From Pseudomonas sp. DY-1 (GTDB lineage: Bacteria; Pseudomonadota; Gammaproteobacteria; Pseudomonadales; Pseudomonadaceae), in NCBI RefSeq assembly GCF_003626975.1, contig NZ_CP032616.1, forward strand, positions 5,494,001 to 5,558,000: a stretch of 64,000 bases of DNA, read 5' to 3'. A program made the position numbers and the translations under genes. The notes below the pieces were generated by a model, which was not told where the DNA came from, searched no databases, and worked only from the letters and a program-made list of their open reading frames with translations. Shown here in pieces: positions 8,724 to 17,794 of the stretch. The first letter of the stretch is position 1, and each line of letters begins with the position of its first letter.

Positions 8724-9862
8724 TGTGCGAGCAGTCGGACCAGGGTCTGCTGGTAGATGTCGGTCAGCAGATCGAGATCGCTGGCCAGCACCCGCTCGTT
8801 CACCTGGTGGATGGTGGCATTCACCGGACCGAGCTCGACGACTTGAGTACCCATGGTGGCGATGAAGCGGCCATCGGAGGTGCCGCCACTGGTGGACGGC
8901 GTAGTGTCGCGGCCGGTGATGGCCTTGATGCTCGCGGAAACTGCGTCCAGCAGTTCACCCGGCTGAGTCAGGAAGGGCAGGCCGGACAGCGACCACTCCA
9001 AGTGGTAGTCCAGGCCATGCTTGTCGAGAACCGCCTCGACGCGGCGCTGCAGGCCTTCCACCGTGGATTCGGTGGAGAAGCGGAAGTTGAATACTGCTAC
9101 CAGATCGCCCGGGATCACGTTGGTGGCGCCTGTGCCGGAGTTGAGATTGGAGACCTGGAAGCTGGTCGGCGGGAAGAAGGCGTTGCCGTCATCCCAGTGC
9201 TCGGCGGCGAGTTCGGCCAGGGCGGGAGCTGCCAAATGAATGGGGTTCTTCGCCAGGTGCGGGTAGGCCACGTGTCCCTGGACGCCGCGCACGGTCAGCT
9301 TGCCGCCCAGGGAGCCGCGACGGCCGTTCTTCACCACGTCACCCACCAGCGAGGTGCTCGACGGTTCGCCGACGATGCACCAGTCCAGGCGCTCGCCACG
9401 AGCGGCCAGGCGCTCGACTACGGCCTTGGTGCCGTGATGGGCCGGGCCTTCTTCGTCGCTGGTGATGAGGAAGGCGATAGCGCCCTTGTGCTGCGGGTGT
9501 TCGGCGACGAAGCGTTCGACCGCAATCACCATGGCCGCGAGGCTACCTTTCATGTCCGCCGCGCCACGACCGCAGAGCATGCCCTGCGCGTCGATCAGGG
9601 CATCGAACGGCTGGTGCTGCCAGGCTTGCACGGGGCCGGTGGGGACCACGTCGGTATGGCCGGCGAAGCAGAGCACCGGGCCATCGCCGCCACGGATGGC
9701 CCAGAAGTTTTCCACATCCTCGATGCGCATGCGCTCGATGCGGAAGCCTGCGGCCTCCAACCGACGCATCATCAAGTCCTGGCAGCCTTCGTCGACCGGG
9801 GTGACCGAGGGACGACGAATGAGGTCGCAGGCGAGTTCGAGGGTGGGGGACAGGGACGACAT
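8720..9862 (-). CDS. dapE: Succinyl-diaminopimelate desuccinylase
   Basis: DapE hydrolyses N-succinyl-LL-diaminopimelate to LL-diaminopimelate and succinate in the lysine and peptidoglycan pathway. The 380-residue M20-family metallohydrolase shows the zinc-site segments [11 protein letters not shown] (His69, Asp71), [10 protein letters not shown] (bridging Asp about 102) and ITSDEEGPA (catalytic Glu). I chose the ATG at 9862, preceded by GGAG, over an in-frame one 27 bp upstream that has no ribosome site. It heads a dapE-rlmA-hypothetical operon. dapD and dapC, earlier steps of the same branch, lie at 16733 and 18788. Confidence 0.96.
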   Translation of the reverse strand: MSSLSPTLELACDLIRRPSVTPVDEGCQDLMMRRLEAAGFRIERMRIEDVENFWAIRGGDGPVLCFAGHTDVVPTGPVQAWQHQPFDALIDAQGMLCGRGAADMKGSLAAMVIAVERFVAEHPQHKGAIAFLITSDEEGPAHHGTKAVVERLAARGERLDWCIVGEPSSTSLVGDVVKNGRRGSLGGKLTVRGVQGHVAYPHLAKNPIHLAAPALAELAAEHWDDGNAFFPPTSFQVSNLNSGTGATNVIPGDLVAVFNFRFSTESTVEGLQRRVEAVLDKHGLDYHLEWSLSGLPFLTQPGELLDAVSASIKAITGRDTTPSTSGGTSDGRFIATMGTQVVELGPVNATIHQVNERVLASDLDLLTDIYQQTLVRLLAQ

Positions 9863-9915
9863 GAAGGGCTCCGGAGGGCAGCGCGGCAACGCAAGGGATG
9901 AAAAGGCCGATATCT

Positions 9916-9947
9916 TAAAACAAGAACGGCGGCCATAGGCCGCCGTT
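9916..9947 (-). terminator. Rho-independent terminator of the glucan synthase gene
   Basis: A perfect 10-bp stem AACGGCGGCC / GGCCGCCGTT (9925-9934, 9938-9947) with a three-base loop. Read on the minus strand it is followed by a short T-rich tract, just past the stop at 9967. Confidence 0.85.
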
Positions 9948-9966
9948 TAAGGGTTTCGCTCGCCAA

Positions 9967-12561
9967 TCAGGCGGTGGCGACCTCCTCTTGCTCCTCTTCC
10001 TGACCCTTGGGCAGGGAGGAGAGGAGGGCCATGATCAGCGCTGCCAGGTAAGGCAGCGACTGCACCAGCAGCATGGCCACCCAGAACTTCACGTCCGGAC
10101 TGGGCATGCCCTGGACGATGGCGATCCCGATCGCCGCACCCCAGAGCAGAAGCATCACGAAGACTTCTTCGCGGGCTTCGGCCAGGGCCATCAACAGGCC
10201 GTGATTGCTGCGCATCTTCGGCGTGCGGAAGAACGGGATGCTCTTGGTGAAGAAACCATAGAGCACGGCCTTGGCGATGGTATGCGAGAGGGCAAGGCCC
10301 GCCACCGCTGCGCAGAAGGCGTCCTTCAGGTTGACCCCCACCGCGCGCTGGTAGAGGAAGACGATTTTGCCGACTTTGAAGAAGAACAGCGCCAGCGGCG
10401 GGATGGCGAAGATCAGCAGCGGCGGGTCGACCCGTTGCGGCACGATGATCATCGCCGCCGACCAGAGCAGGGCACCGGCGGTGAAGAAGATGTTCAGGCC
10501 ATCGGCGACCCAGGGCAGCCAGCCCGCGATGAAGTGGTAGCGCTGGCCTTGCTTTAGCTTGGAGTCCTTGCCGAGGAACAGGCTGCGGGCGTGGCCTTTC
10601 ATGATCTGAATGGCGCCATAGGCCCAGCGGAAGCGCTGCTTCTTGTAGTCGATGAAGGTGTCCGGCATCAGCCCACGACCAAAACTCTCGTGCGCGTAGG
10701 CGGCGGCATAACCGCTCTTGAACACGCGCAGACCCAGTTCGGCGTCTTCGCAGATGGTCCAGTCGGCCCACTTCAACTCGTCCATCACACTGCGACGGAT
10801 CATGGTCATGGTGCCGTGCTGGATAATGGCGTTGCGGTCGTTGCGGGTGACCATGCCGATGTGGAAGAAGCCCTTGTATTCCGCGTAGCAGAGCCGCTTG
10901 AAGGTGTTCTCGTTGCCGTCGCGATAGTCCTGCGGTGACTGCACCACGGCGATCTCCGGGTCGGCGAAGTGCGGAACCATGTGCTTCAGCCAGTTGCGGT
11001 CGACGCAGTAGTCGGAGTCGATCACCGCCACAACTTCGGCGTCTGCTGCGGTGTACGGCAGGATGTAGTTCAGCGCACCACCCTTGAAGCCTTCCAGCGG
11101 GGCGACATGGAAGAATTTGAAGCGCGGGCCCAACTGCTCGCAGTAGTCGCGCACCGGTTCCCAGACAGCCGGGTCCTTGGTGTTGTTGTCGATGATCAGG
11201 ACTTCGTAGTCCGGATAGTCGAGGTTGGCGAGGGCGTCGAGGGTCTGTTTGACCATCTCCGGCGGCTCGTTGTAGCAGGGCACGTGTACCGAGACTTTCG
11301 GACGGTAGGCGCTGTCGGCCAGCACCGGCAGGAACGGACGGCGGCGCTTGCGCACCCAGACCGCCTCGGCGAGTTCATGGGCTTCGGTCAGCAGCACGAT
11401 GAATACGCCCAGGGCGCCGACACCGAGGAGCAGACCGACGGTCAGGCTGAACCAGGTGCTGTACTGCTGGCTGTAGTCGTAGGCGATCCACACCAGTACC
11501 GAGCCGCCGGCGAAGGCGACGAAGGTCAGGAAGGTGCGGCCGCGCTGGCGCAGTGCGCTGCCATCGATCAGCATCAGGGCCAGGGCCAGCAGTGCCATGA
11601 CCACAGAAGCGACCGCGAGCATGCGCCATTGCGGGATGGCGATCACCGGCCCTTCGAAGGCGAACTTCGGCTGGCGGTCGAGGTTGTAGACGCCCCAGTA
11701 GGCGCCCACCGAACCTTCGTCACTGGCCTTCCACGGCTGGTCGAAGGCCTCGATCACGAAGTAGTTGTAGCCCTTGGCGTTGAGAGCGTTGACCAGGGTT
11801 CGCAGGTAGATGGCCTGGTCGGCTTGGGAAGCGTCGGCACCGCCGCGCATGCGGCCGTTGCTCGGCCAGCCCACTTCGGAAAGCAGCAAGGGCTTCTTCG
11901 GGAAGGCTTTCTTCAGGTCCTTGGCGCGCTCCAGGACGAACTCGGTGGAGTCCTCCATCGGCACGAACTCCCAGTAAGGCAGCACGTGGGCGGCCACCAG
12001 GTCGACGTGCTTGGCCAGTTCCGGATACTTCAGCCAGATGTGCCACTGCTCGGAGGTGGTCACCGGTACCTTCACGGCGGCGCGCACGCGGTCCAGATAG
12101 ACCATCAGGTCCTTGCGGCTGATCTCGCGACGGAACAAGGCTTCGTTACCCACTACCACGCGAACCACGCTACGGGAGGCGTTGGCGATTTCGATGGCCT
12201 TGGCGATCTCGCGCTCGTTGCGTTCCTCGTCCGGGCTGATCCAGACACCAAGGGTCACCCGCAGGCCGAACTCTTCGGCCAGGCGCGGAATGTCGGCCAG
12301 GGTGCCGTCCACCGAGTAGGTGCGGATGTTGTCGGTCTGCTTGCTTACCAATTCGAGGTCCTGGCGGATCTGCTCGTCGTTGGGATAGCGGTTGGTTTGC
12401 GGGTTCTGGTCCGCCCGGAACGGCGAGAAGGAGTAGCCGGATATCTGTTCCGGCCAGTCCGGCGCGGTGACCGGGCGGTTGTAGAGCGCCCAGATACCGG
12501 TGAACAACGCGGCGACTGCCACGAAGACCACCAGGTTGAGTCCAAATTTACGCGATGGCAT
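9967..12561 (-). CDS. ndvB: NdvB-type beta-glucan synthase: GH17-like domain fused to membrane GT2 glucosyltransferase
   Basis: An 864-residue multi-domain membrane protein. An N-terminal anchor (about residues 9-28) leads into a glycoside-hydrolase-17-like domain (about 30-300, with LGVWISPDEERNE and LLLSEVGWPS). Several membrane helices (about 305-390) precede a family-2 glycosyltransferase domain with DSD near residue 513 and QRFRW near 640, then more helices. In P. aeruginosa the orthologue is, from the literature, the periplasmic-glucan gene ndvB linked to biofilm antibiotic tolerance. I placed the start at the ATG at 12561 (MPSRKFGLN); the frame extends to a TTG at 12624 with no family similarity. 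No clear Shine-Dalgarno site is present. Confidence 0.88.
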   Translation of the reverse strand: MPSRKFGLNLVVFVAVAALFTGIWALYNRPVTAPDWPEQISGYSFSPFRADQNPQTNRYPNDEQIRQDLELVSKQTDNIRTYSVDGTLADIPRLAEEFGLRVTLGVWISPDEERNEREIAKAIEIANASRSVVRVVVGNEALFRREISRKDLMVYLDRVRAAVKVPVTTSEQWHIWLKYPELAKHVDLVAAHVLPYWEFVPMEDSTEFVLERAKDLKKAFPKKPLLLSEVGWPSNGRMRGGADASQADQAIYLRTLVNALNAKGYNYFVIEAFDQPWKASDEGSVGAYWGVYNLDRQPKFAFEGPVIAIPQWRMLAVASVVMALLALALMLIDGSALRQRGRTFLTFVAFAGGSVLVWIAYDYSQQYSTWFSLTVGLLLGVGALGVFIVLLTEAHELAEAVWVRKRRRPFLPVLADSAYRPKVSVHVPCYNEPPEMVKQTLDALANLDYPDYEVLIIDNNTKDPAVWEPVRDYCEQLGPRFKFFHVAPLEGFKGGALNYILPYTAADAEVVAVIDSDYCVDRNWLKHMVPHFADPEIAVVQSPQDYRDGNENTFKRLCYAEYKGFFHIGMVTRNDRNAIIQHGTMTMIRRSVMDELKWADWTICEDAELGLRVFKSGYAAAYAHESFGRGLMPDTFIDYKKQRFRWAYGAIQIMKGHARSLFLGKDSKLKQGQRYHFIAGWLPWVADGLNIFFTAGALLWSAAMIIVPQRVDPPLLIFAIPPLALFFFKVGKIVFLYQRAVGVNLKDAFCAAVAGLALSHTIAKAVLYGFFTKSIPFFRTPKMRSNHGLLMALAEAREEVFVMLLLWGAAIGIAIVQGMPSPDVKFWVAMLLVQSLPYLAALIMALLSSLPKGQEEEQEEVATA

Positions 12562-12819
12562 AGAGGTCAAGGGTTCCGAATCGAGGAACTGGGTTCCATA
12601 CGAGAATGATCGCCATTTGATCAAAATTCGTACAAAACCTGGGGTAGGGCCAGCGATATGCTGGTCGGCGCGAATCCTACCCCGGCGCCCAACAGCTGTA
12701 TAGATTGCGACCAGCCGGGGAAGCCGGATAGCTGTCCCCGCCAGATGGTTTGTTTGCCCGCGGCGCGAGAAGTTCGACCGACGAATCGAAATGCCGCTTC
12801 GGCTTGACCTGGATCAGCT

Positions 12820-13971
12820 TCAGAGGGCGCGCAGCAGAATGCGTTCGCTGGCTTCCAGGTCAAGGTCTCGGCGCTCGCTCAGCGCGGTCATTCCATGGCG
12901 CTCCAGTTGCGCGAGCACCTGGGGGATCACATCGGCATCCAGGCCATGTTCGGACAGACGGGTAGGCACGCCCATGCGCTTGAAAAAATCGCGGGTAGCC
13001 TGAATCGCTGCGTCGATACGCTGTTCTTCGTCGCCCTCCTTCAGACCCCAGACGCGCGCCCCGTATTGAAGCAGCTTCTCGCGCTTGACCTGGCGGCGTT
13101 CCGCCAGGAGGGCCGGCAGCACCACGGCCAGGGTCTGGGCGTGATCGATGTGGTACAGCGCAGTCAGCTCGTGGCCGATCATGTGGGTCGACCAGTCCTG
13201 GGGCACGCCGCAGCCGAGCAGGCCGTTCAGGGCCTGGGTGGCGCACCACATGAGGTTGGCGCGTACGGCGTAGTCCTCCGGGTTGGCCAGGGCCTTGGGG
13301 CCTTCTTCTATCAGGGTCAGCAGCAGGCCTTCGGCATAGCGATCCTGCAGGGGCGCATCGGCAGGGTAGGTGAGGTACTGCTCGATGGTGTGGACGAAGG
13401 CATCCACCACGCCGTTGCCGATCTGCCGGGGCGGCAGGCTGAACGTGGTGCGCGGGTCGAGGATGGCGAAGCGCGGGTAGAGCAGGGCGCTGGAGAACGG
13501 CAGCTTTTCCTGGCGGCCAACGTGGGTAACCACACCGTGGGGATTGCTCTCGGAGCCGGTGGCGGCCAGTGTCAGTACGCAGCCCATGGGAAGGGCGGCG
13601 GTGATCCGCTTGCCACTGAGCAGGTCCAGCGGGTCACCGTCGTAGCAGGCCGCCGCAGCGATGAACTTGCTGCCATCGATTACCGAGCCTCCACCCACGG
13701 CAACGATGAAGTCGCACTGTTCGGTTTTGGCCTGTTCGGTTGCTCTGACCAGGGTGTCGAACTGCGGATTGGCCTCGATTCCGCCGAAACGGACGACCTT
13801 GTGATCAGCCAACGCCTCCTCGACCTGTTGCCAGACACCGTTCTGGAAGATGCTTCCTCCGCCGTGGGTCACCAGCACCCGGCTACCGGCCGGGACATCC
13901 CGCGTCAGCTTGCTGATCTGGCCTTCGCCGAAGTGGATGCGGGTAGGGTTGTAGAAGGTGAAGTTGCGCAT
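12820..13971 (-). CDS. yqhD: NADPH-dependent iron-containing alcohol/aldehyde reductase, YqhD type
   Basis: A 383-residue group III alcohol dehydrogenase very similar to E. coli YqhD, which reduces short-chain and lipid-peroxidation-derived aldehydes with NADPH. The coenzyme-binding GGGS patterns (THGGGSIF, VAVGGGSVIDG) and metal-ligand segments VDAFVHTIEQ (Asp about 190, His about 194) and THMIGHELTALYHIDHAQT (two more His) are intact. The ATG at 13971 (MRNFTFYNPTR) aligns with YqhD; an in-frame start 45 bp upstream does not. The gene is divergent from tcdA and stands alone. No yqhC-like activator is adjacent, unlike in E. coli. Confidence 0.92.
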   Translation of the reverse strand: MRNFTFYNPTRIHFGEGQISKLTRDVPAGSRVLVTHGGGSIFQNGVWQQVEEALADHKVVRFGGIEANPQFDTLVRATEQAKTEQCDFIVAVGGGSVIDGSKFIAAAACYDGDPLDLLSGKRITAALPMGCVLTLAATGSESNPHGVVTHVGRQEKLPFSSALLYPRFAILDPRTTFSLPPRQIGNGVVDAFVHTIEQYLTYPADAPLQDRYAEGLLLTLIEEGPKALANPEDYAVRANLMWCATQALNGLLGCGVPQDWSTHMIGHELTALYHIDHAQTLAVVLPALLAERRQVKREKLLQYGARVWGLKEGDEEQRIDAAIQATRDFFKRMGVPTRLSEHGLDADVIPQVLAQLERHGMTALSERRDLDLEASERILLRAL

Positions 13972-14056
13972 GACCGGCTCCCTTGTCGTTATCGGCCGAC
14001 TATAGCCCTGGCGCACCGTGCCCGAATCTATAGGTCGCCATTCAGCGGCAATGGAC

Positions 14057-14085
14057 TTGGGCCGAGGGATAGCGCTTCCTATAAT
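14057..14085 (+). promoter_or_regulatory. Strong sigma-70-type promoter for tcdA
   Basis: TTGGGC (14057-14062), a 17-bp spacer and a consensus TATAAT (14080-14085). Transcription would begin about 30 bp upstream of the tcdA start codon. Confidence 0.75.
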
Positions 14086-14123
14086 GCGCGCCCGCCCGAA
14101 AGTTGGCGATGGGAGTGATTGGG

Positions 14124-14927
14124 ATGAGTACAGACGAGCGTTTTGGCGGCATCGCCCGGCTATATGGCCTGGAAGGACTTGCCCGGCTGCAGGCCGCCCA
14201 TGTGGCTGTGGTCGGCATTGGCGGCGTGGGTTCCTGGGCGGCCGAGGCCCTGGCGCGCTCCGGGGTGGGGGAGATATCCCTGTTCGACCTGGATGACGTC
14301 TGCATCACCAACACCAATCGCCAGGTGCATGCCATCGAGGGAGCCGTGGGCAAGGCCAAGGTGGATGTGATGGCCGAGCGCCTTCGTGCCATCAACCCGG
14401 CTTGTGTCGTTCACGCCGTGGCCGACTTCGTGACCCGCGAGACCATGGCCGAGTACATCACGCCCGCACTGGACGCTGTGATCGACTGCATCGACAGCGT
14501 AGCGGCCAAAGCCGCGCTGATCGCCTGGTGCAAGCGACGCAAGATCCAGATCGTTACCACCGGCGGTGCAGGCGGCCAGGTGGACCCGGCCCAGATCCAG
14601 GTCGCCGACCTGAACAAGACCTTCAACGACCCGCTGGCGGCCAAGGTGCGTTCCACCCTGCGCCGCGACTACAACTTCTCCCGTACGCCGGGGCGCACCT
14701 ACAGCGTGCCCTGCGTGTTCTCGACGGAGCAGTTGCGCTACCCGAAGCCGGATGGCTCGGTGTGCCAACAGAAGAGTTTCGTCGGCGAAGGCGTGAAGCT
14801 GGACTGCGCTGGCGGATTCGGTGCGGTGATGATGGTGACCGCGACCTTCGGCATGGTAGCGGCAGCGAGGATTGTGGATAAGTTGGTGGCAGGGGCGCGC
14901 AGGCCGTCGGGGCGCCAGGCGGGCTAG
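14124..14927 (+). CDS. tcdA: tRNA threonylcarbamoyladenosine dehydratase
   Basis: TcdA (CsdL) is an E1-like, ATP-dependent enzyme that converts t6A37 in tRNA to its cyclic form ct6A. The 267-residue protein has the adenylation-domain nucleotide loop VVGIGGVGSWAAEAL near residue 30, the DLDDVCITNTNRQ segment that contacts ATP, and VIDCIDSV later. The start at 14124 has a GGGAG site 9 bp upstream. CsdA and CsdE, encoded convergently just downstream, supply the sulfur-relay partners known to act with TcdA in E. coli, so the cluster is functionally coherent although split into two transcripts. Confidence 0.95.
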   Translation: MSTDERFGGIARLYGLEGLARLQAAHVAVVGIGGVGSWAAEALARSGVGEISLFDLDDVCITNTNRQVHAIEGAVGKAKVDVMAERLRAINPACVVHAVADFVTRETMAEYITPALDAVIDCIDSVAAKAALIAWCKRRKIQIVTTGGAGGQVDPAQIQVADLNKTFNDPLAAKVRSTLRRDYNFSRTPGRTYSVPCVFSTEQLRYPKPDGSVCQQKSFVGEGVKLDCAGGFGAVMMVTATFGMVAAARIVDKLVAGARRPSGRQAG

Positions 14928-14948
14928 GGACGGCTGCGCCGTCCTTTT
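14928..14948 (+). terminator. Rho-independent terminator of tcdA
   Basis: GGACGGC-tgc-GCCGTCC followed by TTTT, beginning at the base after the tcdA stop codon. Confidence 0.9.
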
Positions 14949-14973
14949 GCGAATGAATTAGCCCCCAGAGTGC

Positions 14974-15381
14974 TCATGCCTGCGCCATTTCCCGCATTTT
15001 CTTGAGGACGGCGTTCAGGCCATTGCTGCGTGAGGGCGACAGTTGGCGGCCGAGGCCGAGCTGGCTGAACCAGTCCGCCAGATCGACGGCAGCCAGTTCG
15101 CCCGCCGACAGCCCTTCCACCCGTGCTACCAGCACTGCCAGCAGGCCGCGAATCAACCGGGCGTCGCTGGCAGCACGAAAGTGCCAATGCTCGTCTTGCC
15201 GTTCGCCCACGAGCCACACCTGGCTTTCACAGCCATGCACCCGATTGGTGTCGTTGCGCTCGGTATCCGTAAGCGGCTCCAGCCGCTCACCCCATTGCAT
15301 CAATAGACGCGCGCGCTGTTCCCAGCCTCCGGCGGCAGTGAAGGCGTCCAGGGCTTCCTGTGCCTTTGCGGGTAGGCTCAT
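14974..15381 (-). CDS. csdE: Cysteine desulfuration protein, SufE family
   Basis: CsdE takes persulfide sulfur from CsdA and stimulates its desulfurase activity. The 135-residue single-domain protein carries the conserved acceptor in NRVHGCESQVW (Cys51) and the RIIRGLL-like block LIRGLLAVLV. Length matches SufE/CsdE (about 140). It overlaps csdA by the ATGA arrangement, so the two are coupled. The sister SufE of the suf operon is the alternative, but the csdA and tcdA neighbours favour CsdE. Confidence 0.93.
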   Translation of the reverse strand: MSLPAKAQEALDAFTAAGGWEQRARLLMQWGERLEPLTDTERNDTNRVHGCESQVWLVGERQDEHWHFRAASDARLIRGLLAVLVARVEGLSAGELAAVDLADWFSQLGLGRQLSPSRSNGLNAVLKKMREMAQA

Positions 15382-16583
15382 CGCAGCAACTCCAGGGCCT
15401 TGTCCAGCGCGGCGAAGAACCGCTCCAGATCATCGCCGTCGTTATACAGTCCGAGGGACACGCGAACAGCACCTTGCACGCCAAGGGTCTGCATGAGCGG
15501 CATGGCACAGTGATGCCCGGCACGCACGGCAATACCCTGCTCGGTGAGAAGGTGGGCCAGGTCAGCGCTATGCACGCCATCGATGCTGAAACTGGCGAGC
15601 GCCAGTTCCGGGGCACCGAGGAGACGCACGCCGTCTCGTGCGCCAAGGCCGGCCAGTAGCTTGGCGTGAAGGGCCGCCTCATGCCCGGCGATGGCGGCAG
15701 CTTCCAGGTTGCCCAGGTAGTCCAGCGCCGCGCCCAGGCCGATAACCGAAGCAATCGCCGGGGTACCGGCTTCGAAGCCCAGGGGCGCGCCATGGAAATC
15801 GGCCGTCTGGTAGCCGGTGGTATGGACCATCTCACCTCCAAACTGCCAATGCTTCAGGCGGCCCAGGGCCTCGTTACGGCCATAGAGCACGCCGACGCCG
15901 TCCGGGCCGTAGAGCTTGTGGCTGGAGAATGTGTAGAAGTCGCAACCCATAGCCTGTACGTCATGGCGGCCATGGACTGCGCCCTGGGCACCGTCGACCA
16001 CGGTAATGGCGCCTTGGCTGCGCGCCAGGGGCAGCAGTTCGGTCAGCGGCTGCCAGCGACCGAGCACATTGGACAGCTGACTCACCGCCAACAAGCGGGT
16101 ACGCGGGCCAATCAACTGCCGGGCCTGCTCCAGATCTATCAGGCCACGATCATCCAGTGGCAGCACCACCAGCTTGAGCTGCCTGCGCAGGACGAGTTGC
16201 TGCCAGGGCAGCAGGTTGGCGTGATGCTCCAGCGCGCTGATGGCGATCTCATCGTCAGGCTGGAACAGGTGCTCCAGGCCGTAGGCCAGCAAGTTGATTG
16301 CCTCGGTGACGCCTCGGGTGAAGAGGATTTCCGCCGGATTCGCGGCATTCAGCCACTGCGCTGCGCGCATCCGGGTCCCTTCAAAGGCTCGGGTGGCGCG
16401 TTCTCCGGGCAAGTGTTGGGCGCGATGTACATTAGCCGCGCCACTGGCGTAGTAGCCGAGCAGGGCGTCGAGCACTGGCTGGGGCTTCTGCGAGGTGGCG
16501 GCACTGTCCAGATAGGTCTGCCCCTCGGCCGCCAGGGCCGAAAGGGCGGGGAAGTCGGAGCGCCAGGGTGAAATCAGGGACAT
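15378..16583 (-). CDS. csdA: Cysteine desulfurase
   Basis: A PLP enzyme that removes sulfur from cysteine and passes it as persulfide to CsdE. The 401-residue protein has the PLP-lysine segment FSSHKLYGPDG (Lys about 222) and the catalytic cysteine in RAGHHCAMP (about 357), the group II (SufS/CsdA) pattern. The frame stays open upstream to 16790 through the dapD terminator, so that extension is rejected in favour of the ATG at 16583 (MSLISPWR), where similarity begins. It heads the csdA-csdE operon. Confidence 0.95.
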   Translation of the reverse strand: MSLISPWRSDFPALSALAAEGQTYLDSAATSQKPQPVLDALLGYYASGAANVHRAQHLPGERATRAFEGTRMRAAQWLNAANPAEILFTRGVTEAINLLAYGLEHLFQPDDEIAISALEHHANLLPWQQLVLRRQLKLVVLPLDDRGLIDLEQARQLIGPRTRLLAVSQLSNVLGRWQPLTELLPLARSQGAITVVDGAQGAVHGRHDVQAMGCDFYTFSSHKLYGPDGVGVLYGRNEALGRLKHWQFGGEMVHTTGYQTADFHGAPLGFEAGTPAIASVIGLGAALDYLGNLEAAAIAGHEAALHAKLLAGLGARDGVRLLGAPELALASFSIDGVHSADLAHLLTEQGIAVRAGHHCAMPLMQTLGVQGAVRVSLGLYNDGDDLERFFAALDKALELLR

Positions 16584-16644
16584 GGCTTGCAGCACGCAAA
16601 ATAAAGAGTGAAGCGTTGCGAATAACGGCCAGCTGAAACATGAA

Positions 16645-16692
16645 CAGGCCCGGACACACGTTCTACTGAGTGTAAACGAGCGTCCGGGCCTG
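16645..16692. repeat. 10-bp inverted repeat between csdA and dapD
   Basis: CAGGCCCGGA (16645-16654) and TCCGGGCCTG (16683-16692) are perfect inverted arms around a 28-nt centre. It lies beyond the dapD terminator and upstream of csdA, so it may be a backup terminator or an operator for csdA. A strong hairpin without a clear T-run leaves its role open. Confidence 0.5.
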
Positions 16693-16696
16693 GTCG

Positions 16697-16726
16697 GAAA
16701 CTGTCCCGAAGCCGAGGCTTCGGGAC
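16697..16726 (-). terminator. Rho-independent terminator of dapD
   Basis: GTCCCGAAGCC / GGCTTCGGGAC (16703-16713, 16716-16726) is a perfect 11-bp stem, 7 bp past the dapD stop, with a short TTT tract following on the minus strand. Confidence 0.85.
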
Positions 16727-16732
16727 CATGGC

Positions 16733-17767
16733 TCAGTTGTGAGCGTGCAGGGCTTCGTTCAGCTCGATGGCAGTCTTGTTGGTCTTGCACTCAACGGCGC
16801 CGTTCTGCGAGTTGCGGCGGAACAGCAGGTCAGCCTGGCCAGCCAGGTCGCGGGCCTTGACCACTTTCACCAGCTGGTTCTGGTCGTCCAGCAGGGCCAC
16901 CTTGGTGCCAGCGGTGATGTACAGGCCGGCTTCAACGATGTTGCGGTCACCCAGCGGAATGCCGATGCCGGCGTTGGCGCCGATCAGGCAGCCTTCGCCT
17001 ACGGAGATGACGATGTTGCCGCCGCCGGACAGGGTGCCCATGGTGGAGCAACCGCCGCCCAGGTCCGAGCCTTTGCGTACGAAGACGCCTGCGGACACGC
17101 GGCCTTCGATCATGCCCGGACCTTCGGTGCCGGCGTTGAAGTTGACGAAGCCTTCGTGCATCACGGTGGTGCCTTCACCCACGTAGGCGCCCAGGCGTAC
17201 GCGGGCGGTGTCGGCGATACGCACGCCGGCCGGAACCACGTAGTCGGTCATTTTCGGGAACTTGTCCACGGAGAAGACTTCCAGCAGCTCGCCCTTCAGG
17301 CGGGCTTCCAGCTGGCGCTCGGCCAGTTCGGCCAGGTCGACGGCGCCCTGACTGGTCCAAGCAACGTTCGGCAGCAGCGGGAAAATGCCGGTCAGGTTCA
17401 GGCCATGGGGCTTGGCCAGGCGGTGAGACAGCAGGTGCAGCTTGAGGTAGGCCTCCGGGGTGGAGGTCAGGGCGGCGTCTTCGGCCAGCAGGGTGGCGAC
17501 CAGCGGCTTGTGGCTTTCGGCCAGGCGGGTCAACAGGGCTGACTGCGCTGCGTCGATATCCTTGAGCACGGTCGCCAGTTGGGCGGCCTGGGCATTGCTG
17601 ATGGTGATGGCCTGGTTGCCGGCACTGTAGCCGAGCACCGGGGCGACTGCAGCGACCAGTTGCTCGGACGGCTTGAGCAGCGGAAGGGCGTAGAAGACTT
17701 CCAGCCAGTTGCCCTGGCGATTCTGGGTACCGACGCCGAAGGCGATGCTGAAGAGAGCGTTGGACAT
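16733..17767 (-). CDS. dapD: 2,3,4,5-tetrahydropyridine-2,6-dicarboxylate N-succinyltransferase
   Basis: DapD succinylates tetrahydrodipicolinate, committing it to the succinylase branch of lysine/diaminopimelate synthesis. The 344-residue protein is the longer pseudomonad/actinobacterial type, not the 274-residue enteric one: an N-terminal alpha/beta region is followed by left-handed beta-helix hexapeptide repeats from about residue 190 (VRLGAYVGEGTTVMHEGFVNF, shortened here, then GTLSGGGN). It is last in a dapC-arsC-like-lysE-dapD run on the minus strand with short gaps, so product pairs of the same pathway are kept together. Confidence 0.95.
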   Translation of the reverse strand: MSNALFSIAFGVGTQNRQGNWLEVFYALPLLKPSEQLVAAVAPVLGYSAGNQAITISNAQAAQLATVLKDIDAAQSALLTRLAESHKPLVATLLAEDAALTSTPEAYLKLHLLSHRLAKPHGLNLTGIFPLLPNVAWTSQGAVDLAELAERQLEARLKGELLEVFSVDKFPKMTDYVVPAGVRIADTARVRLGAYVGEGTTVMHEGFVNFNAGTEGPGMIEGRVSAGVFVRKGSDLGGGCSTMGTLSGGGNIVISVGEGCLIGANAGIGIPLGDRNIVEAGLYITAGTKVALLDDQNQLVKVVKARDLAGQADLLFRRNSQNGAVECKTNKTAIELNEALHAHN

Positions 17768-17794
17768 GAGGATTCCTCTTGCTGAAGGGGTTGA

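Noticed and set aside
10969..12609. 546-codon plus-strand frame opposite ndvB
   Set aside because: Opposite a multi-domain glucan synthase; composition (His, Gln, Val, Gly) is that of a shadow frame.
16584..16790. Upstream extension of csdA
   Set aside because: The extra 69 codons run through an inverted repeat and the dapD terminator, and similarity to cysteine desulfurases begins at 16583.
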